Source: Carallia brachiata (taxonomy: Eukaryota; Streptophyta; Magnoliopsida; Malpighiales; Rhizophoraceae). From it: 64,000 nt of DNA. The stretch covers positions 3,068,273 through 3,132,272 of the forward strand of contig JADCRB010000040.1 of assembly GCA_021464245.1 (NCBI GenBank), read 5' to 3'. The notes beneath the pieces were generated by a model, which saw nothing but the letters and a program-made list of their open reading frames with translations, did not search any database and was not told where the DNA came from. This document shows, piece after piece, positions 35,102 to 48,479 of this stretch (position 1 is its first letter; each line of letters starts with the position of its first letter). Both the position numbers and the translations under genes were made by a program.

Positions 35102-37920
35102 ATAAACAAAATAGTCAAATAATTAGACACCGTAATTAGTATTCAACTCTAAAATCATTCATCCTTAGATGTACATTTACTAATTTGCATTAAGTTTCAT
35201 TATATTTTTTTTTTTTTGACTGGAGTTTCATTATGATTGGGGCACGCACAACCTTGTATATTATATATTATTTTGAGGCTTTGTGAAAGTTAGTACCGTT
35301 TTGATGTAACATATATACACACACGTGTGTATGTATGTGTTATGCGTTTGTACTTGTGTATGAATTTGGATTTTTTTTTTTTTTAAGTTTGATTGAGCAA
35401 TAGACTAATTTTTACTAATGAGAAATTTAAATTTTAGATTTTATTTTTAAATTTTAAATTTGATTAACTATTAAATTATATCTAATAATTAATTTGGATC
35501 CTTTGGTCATTTAATTTTGAGTTGTCATCCAATTTTCTTTCTTTTTTCTTTTTTTTCATCCAATTTCCTATCCTTAAGGAAGTGGTTTCTTTTTTTTATT
35601 TTTCCTTTTTTTTTTTTTAGGAAAAGGAAGTGGTTATCTCTGTGCTTCACACTTTCTTTTTGGGATTAGACACATGGTCTAGTCATAAACAAGTCACTCA
35701 TAATAAAAAATTCGTTTTAAAAAAAATTACAATTTTCTTGCAAAGGACATAGACGTTGCAATCAAGAAAACAAAATGTACAGCAAGCCCCACAAAATGTG
35801 AATAGTGCTTATCGTATATTTTTGAAAGATGTGCATTTTAATACCTTTTTACACATTTATTTATTTTTATTATGTAACGTAGATGACGCCATGGTGATAT
35901 AATCCCAGCTTAAGTAATTATTTTAAATTAAAAATTTAAGTTTCTAGCTCAAAATCACTTGATGTGCAAATTTAAGTGTCATTACTATTTTCGATAGTTT
36001 TTTTTTTTTTTGCATATTTTATTATATTTATTGTGCATTCAATTAGTTTATTCCATATGTTATTTTTTTGGCAGTAAACTCGAGTTTAAACAAATAATAA
36101 TAATTTGACAAAGATGACGGCATATATCTGTGGAGCCCTGTCTAGAGGCTCTGTCCACTAAGCTTTACCATTGCCTTTTGCTAAAAATTTTGCAATCAAA
36201 ACTTTAAGAAAAAAATTAAGTGACTCATTTTTATTAAAATATATATGAGAACGTAGTAATACAGAGTATTAAATGAATAAATTTTAAAAAATAAATTATG
36301 TGTCCACTTATTCTCCCTTATTGTTAAAGTGCACATCCTTTAATATATAGTTCTTTGATATAAATGGTGTAAACTTAAAAGAAAATTTTTTCAAGCAAGC
36401 AATCGTAGAAGTGTAATGGACATATAATGATTTTGATTATTAGATTGTAAAAAGTAGATTGAATTTAAAAAATAAAAAAAATAAATAAATTATTAAATAC
36501 TTTTAAATTAATTACATACTTCCAACTCAGTTCCTCAAGTATATCAATATAGTCTTTCTCAAACTTAAATTTTATCATAAACACCTAATCAATTACCATC
36601 TCCGCTCCCTCCCACAGTCCCGCTCTTCTTCTCTCTGGCTCTCTAAGACACCAAGTTAAATGTCATGCAGTTTGCCTTTTATTTACCATTATCGAATTAT
36701 CTCATGGGGAGTGGAAAGTGTTTACCAGTCCTAATTTTGTTTTTTTTTTTTTTTTGTTTACAGTTCTAAAGCGCCAATGATTACCTTTTGTTTACCTTTT
36801 TTTTTTATTTACTAAAATGGATTTATCATATGAGATATGGAAAATATTTATTTACAAGTCCTAATTTAACAATATGCGATTGAGAATGTTTTCAGAGTTG
36901 ACAAAAAGAAAAAGGACGGAGGCTTAAAGTTCGACAGATGTATCAGCAGATCCGTATGGTTGGCAATGAAATTATTTTTTTCAGAAATCCTAGAAACTAT
37001 AATTTTATTATGATAAATGTAGTAAAAAATGATATACTCTAACAAATAATTGAATTCAGAAAATAACGATAAATTAGTAGTTAGATGTCATTAGATGAAT
37101 TATGTAATTACTTATGTCTTATTAAAAATAAGTTATGTTGTCATGCTTTTATTTAAAAAAAAAAATTAATTATCAACTCCGACTACTTAAACTTTAGACT
37201 TTAATCTCGATAAGTCGAATCTCACAGCAATTTATACATTGATAAATTTTGGTCCATATAATTTCTCAATAATCCTTATACAATGCCTAGTCAGGCCAAT
37301 AGCCACTAGGTTTTACACTACATTAACTTAAATAGGAGCCAATCGACCGGCTAACATGGTTACTTCTTTGGCTAGTTTGACCATCTAATGGTCTAGATAA
37401 AAATAAATAAATAAATATATAAGAAAGGTAGGTGATGACATTTTATAAGGATGTAATTTTTTTTTTTTTTTCTCTGTAACAAGAGTGGCCAGGCTACATT
37501 AGGAGAAGGGGAAGTTGGCAGGGAGGGAGGTCCTTGACCGCTCGCCACTCTAGCATAGAAAAGGCTATATGCTTGGAAACTTTAACCTAGACTATAATCT
37601 TGCAAATAAAACACAGTAAAAGTTTTTCTTTTTAATGGAATTGTTCCTGCATAGCAAGTTCCACAAATGTCACCACTACTCTCTTCTTGGTTAAAACCAA
37701 AGTAGAGAATCTACTAATCGATTGACCGTAATATAATCAAACACTTAAATATCATCAAGTGACTCCAATAATCAGCTAATAGAAAAACAAAATAGAGCAT
37801 CCATAATCGTCCTTAGATATCTTTCATATATTAAGACATGATTAACTGCACTATTAGATCAGTCTCTTAACTACAAAGAGATGGGCCGTGTATACGGAAT
37901 TTCCAAAATTTTGGTGATTT
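35102..37920. other. Gene-poor AT-rich region
   Basis: No gene is recognised. Low-complexity T runs (35200, 35378, 35607, 36000, 36740, 37459) and AT-rich DNA. A CA/TG-rich patch (ACACACACGTGTGTATGTATGTG) lies near 35318-35340. Confidence 0.6.
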
Positions 37921-38404
37921 ACATTGTGTTTGGGAGAGGTAAAAACGGAAAGAAGGAGAAAAAAATTAGGGGAAAAGTAGTAAGGTTTGTATTTGAGGAA
38001 AAGTTTTGGGGGAGAACAAAATTTTTTTTTTTTCTGGCCACAAAATCTATTATTCCTAAAATTTAGAGGAGAATTATTAATTTTTGTACCATTTTTATTG
38101 AGGAAAAGTTTTGGAGGATAAAGTTGATATTCTCTTTTTTGTTCTTAGTTTGTAGGAATTAGGAATCGAATCTAAATCGAAACTAAAAGTTGATACAATT
38201 CTACCACTAGATCTTACGACTAGCAGTAAAGTTAATATTCTCGTATATATTATTTTTCTTTCTCTCACATTCTACTTTTTTTCCAAACAAAAAATTTTTA
38301 GTTTTTCATCCTCCTGTTACCTTATTTCTTAAAACAAGAGAGGATGAAAAAATTTTTCTCTCGTCTAATGTTTCTCTCCCGACTTTGTTTTCCAAACATA
38401 ATGT
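37921..38404. mobile_element. Possible MITE
   Basis: The left end ACATTGTGTTTGGGAG and the inverted right end ACATTATGTTTGGAAA are similar, and the subterminal sequences are complementary in composition (AGGAGAAAAAAATTAGGGGAAAAG versus CTCTCCCGACTTTG). Nine flanking bases agree at 6 of 9 (TGGTGATTT and TGGAGGTTG), which is weak support for a target duplication. No superfamily is assigned. Confidence 0.4.
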
Positions 38405-40330
38405 TGGAGGTTGAAACATAAATTTAATTCGTTTAGAAGATGGAAAATATTAATATACGCAAGTCATTAGTTATTTTGTCTGGCAATTATTGGGGTGGTG
38501 GTTTTCGAAAAGAGAATATGGGACCAGGTTGAAATCTTTCCTAGCTATGTAAGGTACACAAAATGATCAATGTTGCCTAAGATGCTTGCATGAAATCTAT
38601 ACTCTTTCATGAAGATTGCTTTTTGTTTCCATCAAAAGGAAAAAAAGGAGACATTGGATCCTATAGTAGGTTTAAAGCCTCTGTGCCCTTCATCAATCAA
38701 GCTGATGTCAATCCAATTAACCACTGAAAACATCCAACTACCCTACTTGCTAAACATCAACATCCTACAAAATTTGCTCAAAAAAAAAAAAACCACAAAA
38801 TAACAGGGGGAGTGGGAGACATTAAATAACATGGTCCCAAAATGCAGTTAATAATTAAGCGCTTTGGGGGGGTTATTTTCAACCTACAGTCTTGGGCTGG
38901 CTGGTTTGCGTTTGTATTGCAAGGTAGGTGTATGGTTGGGTGGTGGGGGAGTTGCACATGCTCAAACCGTACTGTTTTGGCATTTAGTTTCAATGGGCTT
39001 CAATGCGATTCACCAACCAAAAGCCCATTCACTACCCACCATTTCCAGCCCAGTGTTAAACAGTCACTTTGTACTAGTGTGTGGTGTCGGTACATTTCGT
39101 TATGGGGAAAGGCTATATCTTATATGTAGATGTACCTTTTTTTTTGGTACATTTATATGTAGATGTACTGGCTATCGTGTTGCCGCTTATTTCCATATTA
39201 TTTGTGCACCAAACAAAAAACATGCACTGAGAACGCGAGCTCAGAATTGCTATAGAATTGAATTTAATGAACAATAGTTTTTTGGTATTGTAATCGTGTT
39301 TAAGATCGGAATCTATAGTTCAAGTACCAATCAAAACAAAATTGAAAAAAAATAGAATTGAGGATAATTTACTAAGACTTAAGAGAGTGAGAAAATTTGT
39401 TGCTTTCCTCAACGGAAAATCAATTTCATTATATATATATATATATATTAAAATCAAAGGCAGCAAGAAAATTTAGCACATACCACCTTGAATATGGTAA
39501 AATCATACCGCATTAGGCAACCAACAAACATGTTTAAGAACAGCCACACGCCAAAAATATTTACATTTCTTTTCTTTATCCACGTACGTGCATCCCTATT
39601 ATCATTGTTCCCCCCTCCTCCCCACTCCCCCTTTTTTTAAAAAATTTTTTTATTATTTTTTCATTATTCCATTGATGATAGAGTTCATCCCAAGTTCCCA
39701 GTTGGCCACGTCCTGACCCCATCTCATTTGATGTTCTATTCTAGTCTCTAGATGTCTTCTTTTTTATATTATGTTTAAATAGAATTATGAGTTGGCCTTT
39801 GAGGTAGATGTTATGTTTTCAAATACTTCCAGAGAATAAATTTACTAAAATGCAAGAAAATTGGCTTTATCATAAGTATGTTTTTTTTATGAATTTCAAG
39901 GCCGCTAGTATAATTTGCATAGCCCTACACTTTAAGCATGAAGACACATATTAAATTTAAAATTGAAATTCTGTATCTAATTCACACAATATTAAATTTA
40001 CATTTACCACTTATGAGCCGTGGATGGGTAGGCTAGTTTGTACCCATTAGGTTTTTTTTATTTTTTTATTTTTTGAACTGATTGCACCCATTAGGCTGAA
40101 TCTTTATTTCTTGATTCAAGTATAACAATACATAAATTTGTCTAACTTCTTCATCCAATAAAAAAAAAATATCAGTTCCAAATCAGAAATTTGATCTTAG
40201 TACCTTGAAGAACTGCATTTGGTCAACCAGTCTAACCCTTTTATTATAGCTCATTTAAATTAAAAATCTATTACCTAATACGCAAATTTTTATTCTTTAT
40301 TTTTTTTATTAATTGAATTTATTGAGCCAA

Positions 40331-40358
40331 AATCACCAATCACCAATCACCAATCACC
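40331..40358. repeat. (AATCACC)4 microsatellite
   Basis: Four perfect tandem copies of the heptamer AATCACC. Confidence 0.95.
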
Positions 40359-40815
40359 ATAAAATTTTCTTAAAAAGCAATCCCACCCAAAAAAAAAAAA
40401 TTTCAAAATTTTGCTTTTAATATAATCAATTGAGATATTTTGTTGATATTTTTTAATTCTGTATTTTAATTTTATTGACTTCAACTCCTTATAACTAAGA
40501 AAAATTTCTAAAAAGAAAAACAGCAACACAAAAACACAATGCAATCTTATGAATAAGATCATTTTTCCCATCAAGATATATATCATAAATTTGTTCATTA
40601 ATTAATTTTGATAAAATTTAAATATATTATCTCTCACATAAATTTTCTGGTTCTCGCTTGTTCTGAGGAAGTGTCTGTGGCGAAAGTGTCTTCTCGTCAC
40701 AAGACACAAGCATGAAAAAAAACATCACCAAACTCCCACAAAACACAACCCCTGCTTGCTGTTGTAGTTGTACGGCCTCTCTTCTCTTCTCCCCATCGCC
40801 ACATAGGACATAGCC

Positions 40816-40841
40816 CTCTCTCTCTCTCTCTCTCTCTCTCT
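40816..40841. repeat. (CT)n microsatellite in 5' leader region
   Basis: An uninterrupted CT tract about 360 bases upstream of the WD40 start codon. CT-rich tracts are common in plant core promoters and 5' leaders; a regulatory role here is only a possibility. Confidence 0.9.
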
Positions 40842-41200
40842 GCGGATCTGTTGTTGTTGTTGTCTTCTCGCCGATCCCAGCAAATCCCACCCAGATCGCA
40901 CCACCCCCAAAGCAGACCCTTCCACTTCAAACCCAAATCCAAGCCCTCCTCCCCAGAAACTTATAAAAAAAAAATTAATAAATAATTAAAAAAATACATA
41001 CAAAAAACCAAGGAAAAATACAAGGAAAGTAAAGGAAACCCAATTTTCAGTTCCGTAATCAGAGAGAGATAGAGAGAGATTTGGGCTTTTTTCATTTCTC
41101 ATTTTTCATTTTTCATTTGTGCTGTGCTGTGGGTGTGTAATGACTCACCCACCCAAATGGAAATGACACGTCCAAAGACCCCAAACCATCCAACAACAGA

Positions 41201-44200
41201 ATGATGAGCAAAAACCAACGCAACTACAATGACAACAACAAGCGAAACGACAGCACCAAGCGGCGGCAGCAACAACAACAACAACAACGGCAGCAACAAC
41301 AAGACGAAGAAGAAGAGGAAGAGGAGGAGGAGGAAGAAGAGCGATTTTACGAGTCCCTGGATCGCATTGCTTCCTCTTCTTGCTCCTGCTCCACTTCCAA
41401 CTCCGATTCCGAACCCGACCCCAACCCCAGCGGCTTCAATTCCACCTCCGCCTCTCCCGGCCACACCCCTTTCAAGTACGATGTTTGGATCTCTGAGCCG
41501 GCTTCCGTCTCGGAGCGCCGCCAGCGCCTTCTCCGCCAGATGGGTCTCAGTTCCGATTTGTCCCGGGAGAGACCGACCGGTCCGGATGTTGCCGTGTCTT
41601 CCCGCGGGATAGTCCGATCGAAGTCTGACGGTGGTGATGGGGCGGATCGTGGTGAGGAAGAGGATGGTGATTTTGTTCCGGGTGGTTCTTCTTCTTCTTC
41701 TTCTTCGATGTTGTCTGTGTATTCTTCTCCAATTCGTTTGCATAGTTTCATGGATGTAAATAGCGGTAACGTTAATAATTTTAACAAAAACAAGCACCCC
41801 AACGGCAAAGATAGCGGCTTTCTTGTCGGTAGCCAAAAACCCACCAATGTTTCTTCTCCAAAAGCCACTGCTGTTTCGCCTAGAAAGCCCCCTTCGCGTA
41901 AGAATGATAAGAAACTGGAAATGAATCGATCGGATTCTACCAATTCAAATGGTACTTTGACTAGGAACTTGCCTAATACAAGTTTTGGCGAAGATTTGGA
42001 TTGTGACAGGGTTGATGGGGTTGATGATACAACTGATGTAGAAGCGACCCAAGCGTGTACTATTAGGAATCTTGATAATGGGGAAGAGTTTGTAGTGAAT
42101 GAGGTGAGAGAAGATGGGATGTGGAACAAGTTGAAAGAAGTGGGTACTGGAAGGCAGTTGACCCTGGAGGAATTTGAAATGAGTGTGGGTCATTCGCCGA
42201 TTGTGCAAGAATTGATGAGGAGGCAAAATGTTGAGGATGGTAGCAGAGAAAATGCCGATTCCATTGCCAATGGAGGTATCGGAGCTGGGGTTTCAAAGTT
42301 AAAAAAGAAGGGTAGTTGGTTTAAGAGCATAAGGAGTGTGGCAAGCAGTGTAACTGGGCACAAGGAGAGAAGAAGTAGTGATGAGAGGGATACTGGATCG
42401 GAGAAGGGAGGGAGGAGGTCAAGTTCAGCTACAGATGATAGCCAAGATGGGTCATTCCATGGGCCCGAGAGAGTGAGGGTAAAGCAATATGGCAAGTCAC
42501 TTAAAGAGCTGAGTGCGCTTTATAAAAGTCAGGAGATACAGGCGCATAATGGCTCCATTTGGAGTATTAAGTTTAGTTTAGACGGGAGGTACTTGGCGAG
42601 TGCTGGTGAGGATTGTGTGATTCATGTTTGGCAGGTTGTGGAGTCAGAAAGGAAAGGAGAGTTGTTGGTTGAGAGACCAGAGGATGTAAATTTCAATCTG
42701 TTAATGGCAAATGGGTCACCTGAGCCTACTTTGTTATCTCCAACTGTGGACAGTCTTCATGACAAGAAGAGGAGAGGGCGGCCATCTATTAGTCGGAAAT
42801 CGTTGAGCCTGGACCATATTGTTGTGCCAGAAACTGTTTTTGCACTTACTGATAAGCCCGTTTGTTCATTCCAAGGGCACCTTGATGATGTGCTTGACCT
42901 TTCTTGGTCCAAGTCTCGGGTTAGTGAATAGTTGTATTTTCCCTCAAATTATTTACTGAAGACTGATGCTTTAATTATTAGTAACAGTTTATTAGCTCAT
43001 GATAATTATCTAAAAATCTTGTTGATTTCTGTGACATAGTCTCTTTCTATCTCTAGATTTCAAGTTGGATAATAGATGATTTGCCATTGGGTCATCAATG
43101 ATTAAGGTGTATGCATGTACATATGAGATATCATGCTTGAGTGTTTACAAAATTATTTGGAAGATTCATGCAATTCTTATTTGCTTGACAGAATTCAAAA
43201 CTTGTATAGAAAAGTTCTGTCAGATGACTGGATTAAATTTTTTTTTGTTTCTCCGAAGTAGTTGTAGTGTGATTCTGAGGACAATACAGGACTGAAGACT
43301 AGAACTGGTGAGGGTTTGCTTGATCTGTTTGCAGTCAAACTTTGATGGGTGGGCAAAATTAGCGTACATTCCTTCCAACATCAGGGCATCTGATTGCCGT
43401 CATTAGAGGATGTTAATTTAAGAATTTTTCTTGTTTGGGAGTTAAGAGAAAACAGATATTGTCTCTGCCTTGGTAAAAGGCCAGCTCGTGGTAAGATGGA
43501 ACATCATATTTATGTTTCCTTTGCACGACTGTTGTCTCTGTAATTTCTCTCTCTGAGTTCTTTCATTGGTCACACAAGTGGTTCTTCATATGCTTGCTCC
43601 TTAAAAAGGGTTCTTGTGCATGTCATACAACGAGGATTCATCATGGACCTTATGGGAAACATAAATGTTGAGGATTTAAAAACAAGTCCTGAGAATGAAC
43701 CTTGTTATTGTTACAGAGAGATGATGTTTTTGCCTTTTTAGGGCGTTTTTATCTTTTTCCCATGGTAAAAGGCAAGGGTTCTCAAGTGCATTTAACTTGG
43801 CTAGGTTGTGAATGGTAATTTCGGCAAGAATGAAGAATTGCATTTGTGTTGCTGAAATGATTTTGAGGTTCTTAATTGAGTTAATTATGTGGTCTCTGTA
43901 TATCTAACAGGGAATTCTACAGTGACTTTATCTTTTGACAAAGTGAAACTTAATTTTTTCGTTTATAGCAGTTGGATAGACTTACATTTCCTTGTTTGAA
44001 ACAAATTTTATGCCACTTATCGTCTTATCTGACTAACAATTATAAAGGACAAAGTATACTTTGTCAAAAAACCAAAGTTACAGTTGATGGCACCTGTCTA
44101 TCAAATGGGGGAAAAGTTTATTCTGCTCAATGGATGACAATAATGGGCCAGAAAGGAGTTTTGTTATTACATAGTAAAGGAGAAAATTCTTGAGCTGAAC

Positions 44201-47108
44201 ACTCTTGCTATCATGGTTAGTGTAGAGGAAAAGAAATAGGAGATTTTTGGCAGATATCTTTCTGTACTTTTTAGAATTTTGCTTGAGGATTCTTGACTTT
44301 TAGTATAGTTGTCACTTAGCTATATCCATGTAGAATATCCTTAAAAAATTTTCCTTTTTTTCCTCAGCATCTGCTCTCTTCTTCGATGGACAAAACAGTG
44401 CGCCTGTGGCATTTGTCGAGCGAGACTTGTTTGAAGATATTTTCACACAGTGATTATGGTAAGGACATTATGAAAATCTCATTGAATGCATGCACTTTAC
44501 CTTCATCTTAGTAATTTTGGAGCTTTTAGTCTGATTAATAGATGGAGAAGTGGCAAAGGAAAATGATGTTTGTTAGATAAAATGCTGCCAAATCATACCT
44601 ATTGTATTGTTGACTTACACTTTATTTAAAAGTTGAAGAACTGAGATTGCCCAAGATGCAAACTGGTGACCTTATCTAAAAGCCAAAAAACTGAAGATTT
44701 TCAGACTGACAAACCTTAGCCATACATAGTAGCATGATAAATGAATGGACTGGCATTACATCTAAGAAGTTTATCAAAATTATCGAGAGTTTAAGAAATA
44801 TCTGTTCTGATGATTGTTTCATTTACACCTTTTGTTTGGATTTTCCTTGATGCAGTAACTTGCATCCAGTTCAATCCTGTTGATGATAGATACTTCGTCA
44901 GTGGTTCCCTAGATGCTAAAGTTCGAATATGGAGCATTCCTGACCATCAAGTTGTTGATTGGAATGATCTGCATGAAATGGTCACTGCTGCTTGCTATAC
45001 TCCAGATGGTCAGGTAGGGCCATAGGCAAATGTATGTTACTTTCTGCATTTTTATGTCTTATTAGTTTTTGTCATGACGAATTTTTATGTGCTTTAAAGG
45101 GTGCACTTGTTGGTTCATACAAGGGAAGCTGCCGATTGTACAGTACATCTGGTAAAATTCTCCTCTCTGCCCCTCCCACCACAATTTGCTGGTGCCATTG
45201 ACTGCTTATTATTCATCTTCTTCAATATGTTTTGTTTGTCCTTTTTGTTTTCTCAGAGAATAAGTTGCAGCAAAAATGCCAAATAAACCTGCAGATTAAG
45301 AAGAAGAAAGCTCATCTCAAAAAAATCACTGGATTCCAGGTAACTTGGTGATATAGCTACCATATAGAATGCTGATCTCTTAATTTTGAACGAAGAACCA
45401 GTAGTAAACTATTTATGTAATCAACCCTCCACTTGGTATGGATAATTTATTCTAACCTTTCTTTTGTTTTGTTTTACAGTTTGCACCAGGAAGTTCATCA
45501 GAAGTGCTTGTAACATCAGCAGATTGTCGAATTAGAGTTATTAATTGTGTTGATCTGGTCCACAAAATCAAAGGTATTACCTTCTCTTTTTTTTATACGT
45601 TGAAACACATAAAGGGGTTTGAAATGCTGCTTGGGTGCACTTTAGAGCAGGCCTTGGCAAATCACTGTAAAATCCTTGTAATATGCTTGAACCTCATGAG
45701 ATGAAGCATATTCTTTCTCACAAAATCATATGCCTTTTATGCTTGCTGTGATGAGGCATCAGACATGAGTTATCTGAATGTTGTTTTGATCGTGGTGCTT
45801 CTCTTGGGTGCATCTAATTCCATCGCACTACATTAATTATACCAATGTTGTTTTGCTTTAATGCTTTGATTCTTTTTCTATAAATGAATAGTACACAAAA
45901 TGCATGTAATCAACTCAATTTTATTTAAAAAAAAATCATGAATTTCAACTTCTATATCCTTCAACTCCTTTTTATAGCACGTATATTAGTTTTTGGTTGC
46001 GCGTCAGTTCTTTTCAGCTCACCCTAAAAGATATACAACAGCAATAAGAATCCTTAACATATACTTATTCTTGGATTGGGTTTTAAATTTTATTTGAATG
46101 GCAACTTTATTTATTTATAGAAAACAGCTACAGAAACAGAGTGTTCAGGCAATTTTTCATGTTCTAGAATTGCATACGTCATTTTTGAACTTGTGCATCC
46201 CCTAGTGAAATTAAAATTTTATAGCTTAGAGGGCAAGTGGATGGCATTAAATTCCTCCAGTTTTACTCTCAGCTTTGCAAATATTAGGTGTTCATTATAC
46301 CACTTGCTTTTGTCTTTTGTCCTTTTTTTTTTGTGTTTTTTTGTTTTTTCTATTCTTACCTAATGGGTATGTCATTGAGCAGATTTGTGCTCTGTAGAAG
46401 AATTCCTTGCTGCAGTTTCTTCTGCATGCCAAAGAACATTCAGCCTTCTTCTTCTCGTCTAGGATAGCTCCATTTTCATAGTTTAAGTTTCTGAATGATT
46501 CTGTCGCAGGGTTTCGAAACACTAACAGTCAGATCTCAGCCTCCCTCACTGCAAATGGAAAATATGTGGTCTCTGCTAGCGAAGATTCGTATGTGTATGT
46601 GTGGAAGCATGAAGCTGATTCCCGACCGAGCAGAAGCAAAGGTGTTACCGTCACGCGCTCATACGAGCATTTCCACTGCCAAGATGTTTCTGTGGCAATC
46701 CCATGGCCCGGCATTGGCGATACATGGGGACTACAAGGTAGTTATTCTGAAGAACAGAATGAGATTGATAATCATCTTGATGAGGTGTCCATTGCTAACC
46801 ATCCTTCTACACCTGTTGAAGATATGAGTGGTAATGACGGTTTACAATCATTGTCCGGGTTCACCAATGGTTTGGTTAATGGAATTATGTCTAGTGTGAC
46901 AAATAGTTACTTCTTTGATAGAATCTCGGCAACATGGCCGGAGGAAAAACTGAATACGGCTGCTAAAAGCCAGAGCCGGTGCACCAGTTTCGATCTTTCC
47001 AGTGGGATAAACCAAAATATGTCTGCCTATGGTATGATTATCGTGACTGCTGGCCTTAGAGGGGAAATTAGAGTTTTCCAAAATTTTGGAATGCCAGTCC
47101 GAACGTGA
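41201..47108 (+). CDS. WD40-repeat protein, WDR44-like
   Basis: Seven exons join in phase: 41201-42919, 44368-44458, 44856-45013, 45100-45151, 45257-45339, 45480-45573 and 46510-47108, giving 931 residues. The N-terminal third is low-complexity: a Gln run followed by a Glu run (about residues 23-47), then Ser-rich sequence. WD repeats follow at about 447-478 ([20 protein letters not shown]), 560-592 ([11 protein letters not shown]), 600-632 ([13 protein letters not shown]), 640-673 ([14 protein letters not shown]), 695-733 and 738-770 ([12 protein letters not shown]), and a C-terminal blade ends [10 protein letters not shown]. Plant proteins of this kind resemble animal WDR44, a Rab11-binding trafficking protein; the plant function is not established. 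The start is the first ATG of a long open exon; translation could begin one codon later at a second Met. Confidence 0.95.
42920..44367 (+). other. Large first intron of the WD40 gene
   Basis: The 1.45-kb intron begins GTTAGT and ends TTTCCTCAG. No gene or transposon is recognised inside. Splicing at these points joins Ser-Arg to His-Leu-Leu-Ser-Ser-Ser without a frame change, in the middle of a WD repeat. Confidence 0.8.
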
Positions 47109-48479
47109 AAAAGTCAGAAGATGACAACAGGCTTGAAGATGGAGTAAATGAATTGGCAATTTGGTATTTAGCCCATTTCCCTCATTTTGGTTAAATGTGT
47201 ACAGAGATATTTGGTGAGATGTGTAATACTACCGAGTATCATTCTTCTTTCCTCGTGCTTTGCTCACTGGATGTTGATTGCAGATGTGTATCCATTCCGG
47301 TCGAGCACAGCAAGAAATATAGATTTGTGGGGGAAAAAAAAACCAAGGAAAAAAAAAAGACAAAAAAAAAAAAAAAACTACACTTGAATTTAGAAACCGA
47401 TGTATTTCTCTTGTGGGGAATTGTAGAGTTATGAGCATCGCAAAAGCGTATTGAATTGAAATGAAAATTCTTTTGATTATAATGAACTTGTCCTGAATCT
47501 GATGTTATTTTATTTATCCAATTGGTGTGCACTTGTGTGTATTCTGGTTTTTCATGTCAGTAGAAAGGTCTTATGAGTTATGGCAAATAAGGGAACCCAT
47601 AATGATCAGATTCTGAAGGTTTGGATATTTTACACAACTGAGTATTGCACCAGAGATCACCATGCCATATCTATCTCCATGTTCACGTTGGCTGCCAATT
47701 TCATTTGCCTTCTTTTCTGTCATCTTGTGCTTGTTTTACAAAGAAAACTATACAAGATACCTTATCGAAGGAGCTAGTTTAAAAGGGTGTTTGATTTAGT
47801 ATGTAATCAATCCTAAATTATTGTTCAACGGAGCTACCAATTATTTTCTAACAAATTATTTAAATTTATTTTATCAACCTCCAAAACTCAAAACTATTAT
47901 CTTTTGTAATGTCTCAAGCCGAGGAGGACCAAAATTTTGCAGGATCCCAAAGTTGGCTCGATTGGTCCACTCCCTAATCCACAATCCTAAAACAGGCCCC
48001 CACCTCTCCCTATACTTTTCATCAACTTATCCAAGTGTCCAGACTCCCTGCCAACCCACAACTATTGGGATCTGTAGGATTGGGAGTTCTTGGGAACAGA
48101 ACCAAGATATCCCTTACTAGTTACTGTGTAGAACCTGTTATTTTATAGTAAAGATATTAACCATGGAACTATCTCAGAAAATCCAATACTCTCATTCCCA
48201 TTGGTTCTTAGAAGTGATGTGGCAGACACAATGTTGCTTCCATTTATCTTATCTTCTTCCTCTCTCATATCCTAAATAAACTGGTCTTTTTCGAATGACA
48301 ACACCACCCACCAACTCTATATGTACAGATATCAAACAATATCTCTTTCAAAAGCTCTCTTTTTGCACTACATAAGTCTAGCTCCACTCACTCATTACTG
48401 TAAAGTGATTAGCAGTAAGTGGAAAAAGGGGTTCTTAAAAGGCCATTTGTCAGCAGTTTAGGAGATTTGATTCGTGGCA
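47109..48479. other. Spacer between WD40 and POR genes
   Basis: It contains the WD40 3' untranslated region with poly-A-rich stretches (47333-47378) and then the POR promoter. No further gene is recognised. Confidence 0.6.
48248..48324 (+). promoter_or_regulatory. Candidate POR promoter elements
   Basis: CTTATC at 48248-48253 is the reverse of the GATAAG I-box often found in light-regulated plant promoters, and CTATAT near 48317-48323 could serve as a TATA box about 160 bases before the start codon. Both are short words that occur by chance, so this is a weak call. Confidence 0.3.

Larger units (their letters stand above)
38405..41200. other. Intergenic region and 5' leader of the WD40 gene
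   Basis: No gene is recognised between 38405 and about 40650. The open frames at 38842-39277 are not supported by homology. The sequence holds a TA repeat near 39430, a heptamer repeat at 40331, and from about 40650 onward more GC-rich, CT-rich DNA that probably is promoter and 5' untranslated sequence of the gene starting at 41201. Confidence 0.55.

Noticed and set aside
38842..39277. Overlapping open frames of 95 and 137 codons
   Set aside because: Two frames are open over the same sequence and neither resembles a known protein, so this is likely chance openness in G/T-rich DNA.
41099..41836. 245-codon open frame on the minus strand
   Set aside because: It is the complement of the low-complexity first exon of the WD40 gene; composition (Leu and Arg runs) follows from the purine repeat on the other strand.
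41347..42129. 260-codon open frame on the minus strand
   Set aside because: It overlaps the WD40 first exon, whose plus-strand frame has clear homology and splices in phase.
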